This document shows, one piece after another, positions 60,604 to 64,000 of a DNA stretch of 64,000 nucleotides (the first letter of the stretch is position 1; the number at the start of each line of letters is the position of its first letter). Origin of the DNA: Kineosporia babensis. GTDB lineage: Bacteria > Actinomycetota > Actinomycetes > Actinomycetales > Kineosporiaceae. The stretch is taken from assembly GCF_021129305.1 (NCBI RefSeq), contig NZ_JAJOMB010000020.1, positions 62,001-126,000 of the forward strand, given 5' to 3'. The position numbers were made by a program, and so were the translations under genes. The notes beneath the pieces were generated by a model. It saw only the letters and a program-made list of their open reading frames with translations. It did no database searches and had not been told where the DNA came from.

Positions 60604-61044
60604 TCAGGGCGCCTTGACCACGAAGACCTCCAGAGCCCGGCTGCCCTCGGGTACGGTCGGCTCGAACAGGGAGATCACCACGAAGGCGTCCTCGAACTGG
60701 AGGTATCCCTCGGAAAGAGCGGTCGGGTCCTCGAACTCGCTGCGCTCGAGCTGGGTCCACCCGTGATCGCGCACCAGGCCGGGCAAGGGGTCCTCGGTGC
60801 CGACCAGGGCGATGCTCGCGGCCGGACCGCCGCCCGATTCGGTGCAGCCGTCGAAGGACGCCACGTCCATCTGGGAGGCGGGCAACTGGTGAACCACCAG
60901 GTCCAGAGCCCGTTCGTGCCGTTCGACCACCTCGTCGGCGGCGCAACCGTCCAGCCCGGAGAGCACCGCGTACCCCGCCACCATCCACGAGCCGACCATC
61001 ACCCCGGTCAGCGCCTTGTATCCCCAGTGCACGTTGCCCACCAT
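60604..61044 (-). CDS. Membrane-anchored protein of unknown function
   Basis: A 146-residue protein with one N-terminal membrane helix (about 10-31) and an outer region of about 110 residues containing two cysteines (DGCAADEV and DGCTESGG). The outer part shows alternating strands (AFVVISLFEP, ALEVFVVKAP). Not recognised. It converges on the polymerase gene with a 5-nt gap and diverges from the PEP-mutase-like gene. Confidence 0.6.
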   Translation of the reverse strand: MVGNVHWGYKALTGVMVGSWMVAGYAVLSGLDGCAADEVVERHERALDLVVHQLPASQMDVASFDGCTESGGGPAASIALVGTEDPLPGLVRDHGWTQLERSEFEDPTALSEGYLQFEDAFVVISLFEPTVPEGSRALEVFVVKAP

Positions 61045-61076
61045 TCCGCCGAGCCGGACCCGCAGAAACCGTGATC

Positions 61077-61865
61077 ATGACAGAAGAGGGCAAGCTGGAG
61101 CCCATGCCGACCACCAGATTCGCCGCGCTGCACCGCCCGGGGCAGCCGTTCATCCTGCCCAACGCCTGGGACGTGGCCTCGGCCGCACTGCTGGCCCAGG
61201 CCGGGTTCCCGGCGCTCGGCACCACCAGCCTGGGCATCGCCGCTGCGCAGGGCCTGCCGGACGCCACCCGTCAGGGCCGGGAATCAACCCTGACGCTGGT
61301 CCGCCAGATCGTGCCTCTGGCGATGGTCACGGTGGATCTGGAGGACGGCTTCACCGATGATCCGGCCGAACTGGCCGACCTGACGGCGCAGCTGTCCGAG
61401 CTGGGGGTGTGCGGGATCAACCTGGAGGACGCCACCAAGGGCGCCCTGGTCGATCCGGCCCGGCACGCGGCCAAGATCGCCGCGGTCAAGGCCGCCGCAC
61501 CGAGCCTGTTCGTCAACGCCCGCACCGATACCTACTGGCTGAGCTCCGAGCTGGAGTCCACCCCGGCCCGCCTGCAGGCCTACCAGGACGCCGGGGCCGA
61601 CGGGGTGTTCGTACCGGGCCCGCTCACCGAGCCGGACATCGCGCAACTGGCCCACGGGCTGCCGCTGAACGTGCTGGCCTCGCCCAGGTACACCCGCAGC
61701 CAGCTGGCCGAACTAGGCGTCGCCCGGATCAGCACCGGCTCGCTGCTCTACCGCCAGGCCCTGACCGCTGCCTTACAGACGGCGAACGAACTGGCTCAAG
61801 ACCGGCCCGCTCCCGCCGACACCGTCAGCTACCAGCAGGTACAGGCGTTCAGCCGCCCGAGGTAG
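61077..61865 (+). CDS. Isocitrate lyase/PEP mutase superfamily protein
   Basis: A 262-residue barrel protein. Family marks are ILPNAWDVASAALLAQAGFPALGTTSLG at the N-terminus, VTVDLEDGF for metal binding, GINLEDATKGALVDP, and LFVNARTDTYW. Relatives cleave or rearrange carbon bonds next to a carboxylate or phosphonate, but many members are uncharacterised. Starts at 61077 (ATG) or 61104 (ATG with GGAG 3 nt upstream) are both possible; relatives begin near the latter. Confidence 0.85.
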   Translation: MTEEGKLEPMPTTRFAALHRPGQPFILPNAWDVASAALLAQAGFPALGTTSLGIAAAQGLPDATRQGRESTLTLVRQIVPLAMVTVDLEDGFTDDPAELADLTAQLSELGVCGINLEDATKGALVDPARHAAKIAAVKAAAPSLFVNARTDTYWLSSELESTPARLQAYQDAGADGVFVPGPLTEPDIAQLAHGLPLNVLASPRYTRSQLAELGVARISTGSLLYRQALTAALQTANELAQDRPAPADTVSYQQVQAFSRPR

Positions 61866-61908
61866 GGGTTCACCAGGCCTTCAGGTCGGCGGGTTACCCT
61901 AACGGAAC

Positions 61909-62730
61909 GTGATCGGTAAAGACGTGCTGGAGGTAATCGTGGGTGGGGCGGCCGACCCGGAGCATCGGGCGGGCGAGCTGGTGGCATCCGCCGAGGTCGT
62001 GTCGCTCGACGCCGAGCGGATCGAGTTCTTCCGCCGGATGCGCGACGACTTCAACCGGTTCGAGATGGAGTACCGCTGGGCCGTGCAGGAGATCCTGACC
62101 AAGGTCTCGATTCTGCGCGAGGAGTTCCTGCAGCTGCACCGCTACAACCCGATCGAGCACGTCAACTCCCGGGTCAAGACCCCGGTCAGCATCCTGGAGA
62201 AGGTCGCCCGGCGGGGTGTGCACCCCAGCCTGCCCTCGATCCGGCGGCACATCACCGACATCGCCGGGGTGCGGATCACCTGCAGCTTCCGGGCCGACAC
62301 CTACCGCGTGCTGGAGGCCCTGACCTCGCAGGACGACGTGCGGCTGATCCAGGTCAAGGACTACATCGCCAACCCCAAGGCGAACGGCTACCAGAGCCTG
62401 CACGCGATCGTCGAGATCCCGGTGTTCCTGTCCACCGGCCCGGTCCCGGTGATCGTCGAGCTGCAGCTGCGGACCATCGCGATGGACTTCTGGGCCAGCC
62501 TGGAGCACAAGATCTTCTACAAGTACGACCGCGAGGTGCCCGAGGACCTGCGGGCCGACCTGAAGCAGGCCGCCGACGCGGCCGAGCAGCTCGACCTGCA
62601 GATGGAGCAGTTGCACCATGAGGTGCACGGCGCCGCCGGGCGCACCGATCTGCAGCCCGGCCCGGAGCTCGACCCCGACCTGCTGCAGCGCCTGTGGCAG
62701 CTCTCGCTCCAGGCCGACCCGAGCACCTGA
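61909..62730 (+). CDS. Small alarmone synthetase ((p)ppGpp synthetase, RelA/SpoT domain)
   Basis: A 273-residue single-domain synthetase that should make (p)ppGpp from GTP or GDP and ATP. Present are SRVKTPVSILEK, HITDIAGVRITCSF, YIANPKANGYQSLH and VELQLRTIAMDFWASLEHKIFYKYD, the core of the RelQ/RelP-like class. There is no HD hydrolase, TGS or ACT domain. The GTG at 61909 follows TACCCT by 8 nt with no ribosome site, so it is probably leaderless. A C-terminal helical tail may mediate oligomerisation. Confidence 0.9.
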   Translation: MIGKDVLEVIVGGAADPEHRAGELVASAEVVSLDAERIEFFRRMRDDFNRFEMEYRWAVQEILTKVSILREEFLQLHRYNPIEHVNSRVKTPVSILEKVARRGVHPSLPSIRRHITDIAGVRITCSFRADTYRVLEALTSQDDVRLIQVKDYIANPKANGYQSLHAIVEIPVFLSTGPVPVIVELQLRTIAMDFWASLEHKIFYKYDREVPEDLRADLKQAADAAEQLDLQMEQLHHEVHGAAGRTDLQPGPELDPDLLQRLWQLSLQADPST

Positions 62731-62786
62731 TCCGGGTGCTGACCGGGCCTCCCACAGCCCGGTCACCAACCGGTTGGATGGTGGCC

Positions 62787-62957
62787 ATGAGTCTCTGGCT
62801 GATGCACCTGGACCGCGTCCTCACCCGCATCGGGGTCTGCCTGATGCCGGCCCCCATCGCGGTGCCGATCTACCTCGAGGAGCGCGACCGCTGGGACAAT
62901 GCGCTGAAGTCGCTTACCGACGAAAAGCCGCACCCCGACGGCGAACGCACGCACTGA
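62787..62957 (+). CDS. Possible 56-residue protein downstream of the alarmone synthetase
   Basis: An ATG at 62787 (or 62778) opens a short frame. It gives a hydrophobic start (LTRIGVCLMPAPIAVPIYL, weakly membrane-like) and a charged tail ending PHPDGERTH. The ribosome site is weak (GGATGGTGG). No family recognised. It could be a genuine small protein or chance. Confidence 0.35.
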   Translation: MSLWLMHLDRVLTRIGVCLMPAPIAVPIYLEERDRWDNALKSLTDEKPHPDGERTH

Positions 62958-63051
62958 CGTCTGCCGTTCGACCCGAAACCGGCCAACCGGTGGCGCCCGG
63001 CCCGCGGTGATGATCTACTCGGCTGCGTCCAGACACCGAAGGGATGCTCGG

Positions 63052-63492
63052 ATGCCTGATCAAACCCCTGCCGAACTCGCCGCCGCCTGGGTCGACCTCT
63101 GGAACGGTGATCTCGCCCTCTCCCCCAGCATCGTCGCTACCGATTTCGTCTCCCACGCCGCGCCGCTGTTCGGAGGCGCGGCGGCCGACAACACCGGCCG
63201 GGACCTGCTCGAGCGCTGGATCTCCGGCGCCCACGCGGTCTTTGCCGACCTCCGGTTCAAGGTGCAGCTGGGCCCCTTCCAGGACGGGGACTTCGTGATC
63301 CTGCGCTGGAAGGCCCAGGGCACCTACACCGGTGTGCTGCCGGGCACCGCCCCCAACGCGAAGGGCCGGACCGTGGAGTTCTACGGCACCGACACCCTGC
63401 GCATCAGCGACGGCCTGATCCGCGAGTACTGGGCCAACGCGGACAGTCTGTGGGTGGTGCAGCAGATCGGCCGGCAGTACGTTCCGGCCTGA
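63052..63492 (+). CDS. SnoaL-like / NTF2-fold protein
   Basis: A 146-residue protein with the cone-shaped NTF2/SnoaL pattern: AAAWVDLWNGDLALSPSIVATDFVSH near the start, DLLERWISGAHAVFADLRFKV in the middle, and FVILRWKAQGTYTGVLPGTAPNAKG with the strand-turn-strand. Such proteins are cyclases, isomerases or ligand binders; the role here is not evident. The ATG at 63052 has AAGGGA 7 nt upstream. It converges on the MmyB-type gene. Confidence 0.82.
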   Translation: MPDQTPAELAAAWVDLWNGDLALSPSIVATDFVSHAAPLFGGAAADNTGRDLLERWISGAHAVFADLRFKVQLGPFQDGDFVILRWKAQGTYTGVLPGTAPNAKGRTVEFYGTDTLRISDGLIREYWANADSLWVVQQIGRQYVPA

Positions 63493-63498
63493 GACCTT

Positions 63499-64000
63499 TC
63501 AGAGCGTCGAAAAGTCGACCGCGCTGAGCAGTTGCAACTTTTCGTAGGCCTCGGTGCCCGGCGCGGCCGTGTACACCAGCAGGGTCTGGTGCTGCTCGGG
63601 ATCCACCAGCGTCTGGCACTGCAGGTCGAGCACGCCCAGCTGCGGGTGCAGGTACCGCTTGCCCTCGGTGTAGATCAGCCCCACCTCGTGTTCCGACCAG
63701 TACCGCACGAACTCGGGGCTTTTCGCCAGCAGGTCGTCCACGTACTCGGCCACCCGGGGCAGCTTGCGCCCGTACCGCTCGCGCATGCCCGCGGCGAAGA
63801 TCCGGCTGTGCATGTCGTGGTCCTCCGGCGGGTAGATGCACCGCGCCTCCGGTTCGGTGAACCAGCGGTAGCCCAGGCTGCGGGCCTTGCCGGTCCAGCG
63901 CTGGTCGTCCCCCATCAGGGCGATGGCCGGCCGGGTCTGCTTCAACGTCTCGCCCAGATGGTTCAACACCTGCGCGGGCGTGTCTTCCAGCCGGTCGATG
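63499..64000 (-). CDS. MmyB-type transcriptional regulator, C-terminal part (partial)
   Basis: The frame continues past the right edge of the window, so the N-terminal helix-turn-helix is not visible. The 166 residues seen match the MmyB-like ligand-binding domain: EARCIYPPEDHDMHSRIFAAGMRERYGR, EFVRYWSEHEVG, GKRYLHPQLGVLDLQCQTLVDPEQHQTLLVYTAAPGT. In this family the N-terminal part is an XRE helix-turn-helix, and the domain may bind fatty-acid-like ligands. Confidence 0.85.
   Translation of the reverse strand, partial: IDRLEDTPAQVLNHLGETLKQTRPAIALMGDDQRWTGKARSLGYRWFTEPEARCIYPPEDHDMHSRIFAAGMRERYGRKLPRVAEYVDDLLAKSPEFVRYWSEHEVGLIYTEGKRYLHPQLGVLDLQCQTLVDPEQHQTLLVYTAAPGTEAYEKLQLLSAVDFSTL

Overview
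The window is high-GC DNA with strong third-position GC bias, frequent GTG/TTG starts, F420/P450/MMPL-type genes and candidate leaderless promoters. All of this points to a soil- or plant-associated filamentous member of the Actinomycetota. I saw no rRNA, tRNA, insertion sequence, prophage gene or CRISPR array. The genus cannot be fixed from this sequence alone.

Layout. 0.3-3.1 kb: secreted chitinase (GH18) and beta-1,3-glucanase (GH16-CBM6), a pair suited to fungal walls. 3.2-9 kb: CBS-pair protein, F420-type oxidoreductase, an operon of acyl-CoA ligase plus heme-dependent demethylase-like protein behind a perfect palindromic operator, and a small membrane protein. 8-12 kb: a DeoR/LacI hybrid regulator divergent from a two-gene operon (acyltransferase-toroid fusion and 2-hydroxyacid dehydrogenase). 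12-26 kb: a membrane-anchored alpha/beta hydrolase, three paralogues of an unrecognised secreted family (two sharing a conserved promoter and leader), FAD monooxygenase, P450, ATP-grasp protein, a 171-bp imperfect inverted repeat, quinone oxidoreductase, PLP dehydratase and a NarL-type two-component pair. 26-38.8 kb: MFS/MarR pair, a five-gene ECF sigma/anti-sigma/ABC operon with 4-nt overlaps, an MBL hydrolase, an OmpR-type two-component pair, and MMPL/LmeA/kinase genes. The MBL and MMPL genes carry the same tandem 11-bp repeat upstream.

38.8-58.4 kb is the most coherent region. A minus-strand operon encodes a complete peptide ABC importer, a prolyl aminopeptidase, an M24 aminopeptidase and a cytosolic GH127 beta-L-arabinofuranosidase. 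Beyond 1.7 kb of non-coding DNA with two minisatellites and a GntR regulator, a second minus-strand operon encodes the whole route from trans-4-hydroxy-L-proline to 2-oxoglutarate: epimerase, three-subunit D-hydroxyproline dehydrogenase, deaminase and semialdehyde dehydrogenase. Together they read as a system for importing and consuming arabinosylated hydroxyproline peptides, such as those from plant extensins.

58.9-64 kb: PH-domain membrane protein with a strong terminator, a Y-family polymerase whose start lies inside a perfect LexA box, a PEP-mutase-like protein, a small alarmone synthetase, a SnoaL-like protein, and the 3' part of an MmyB-type regulator that runs off the right edge.
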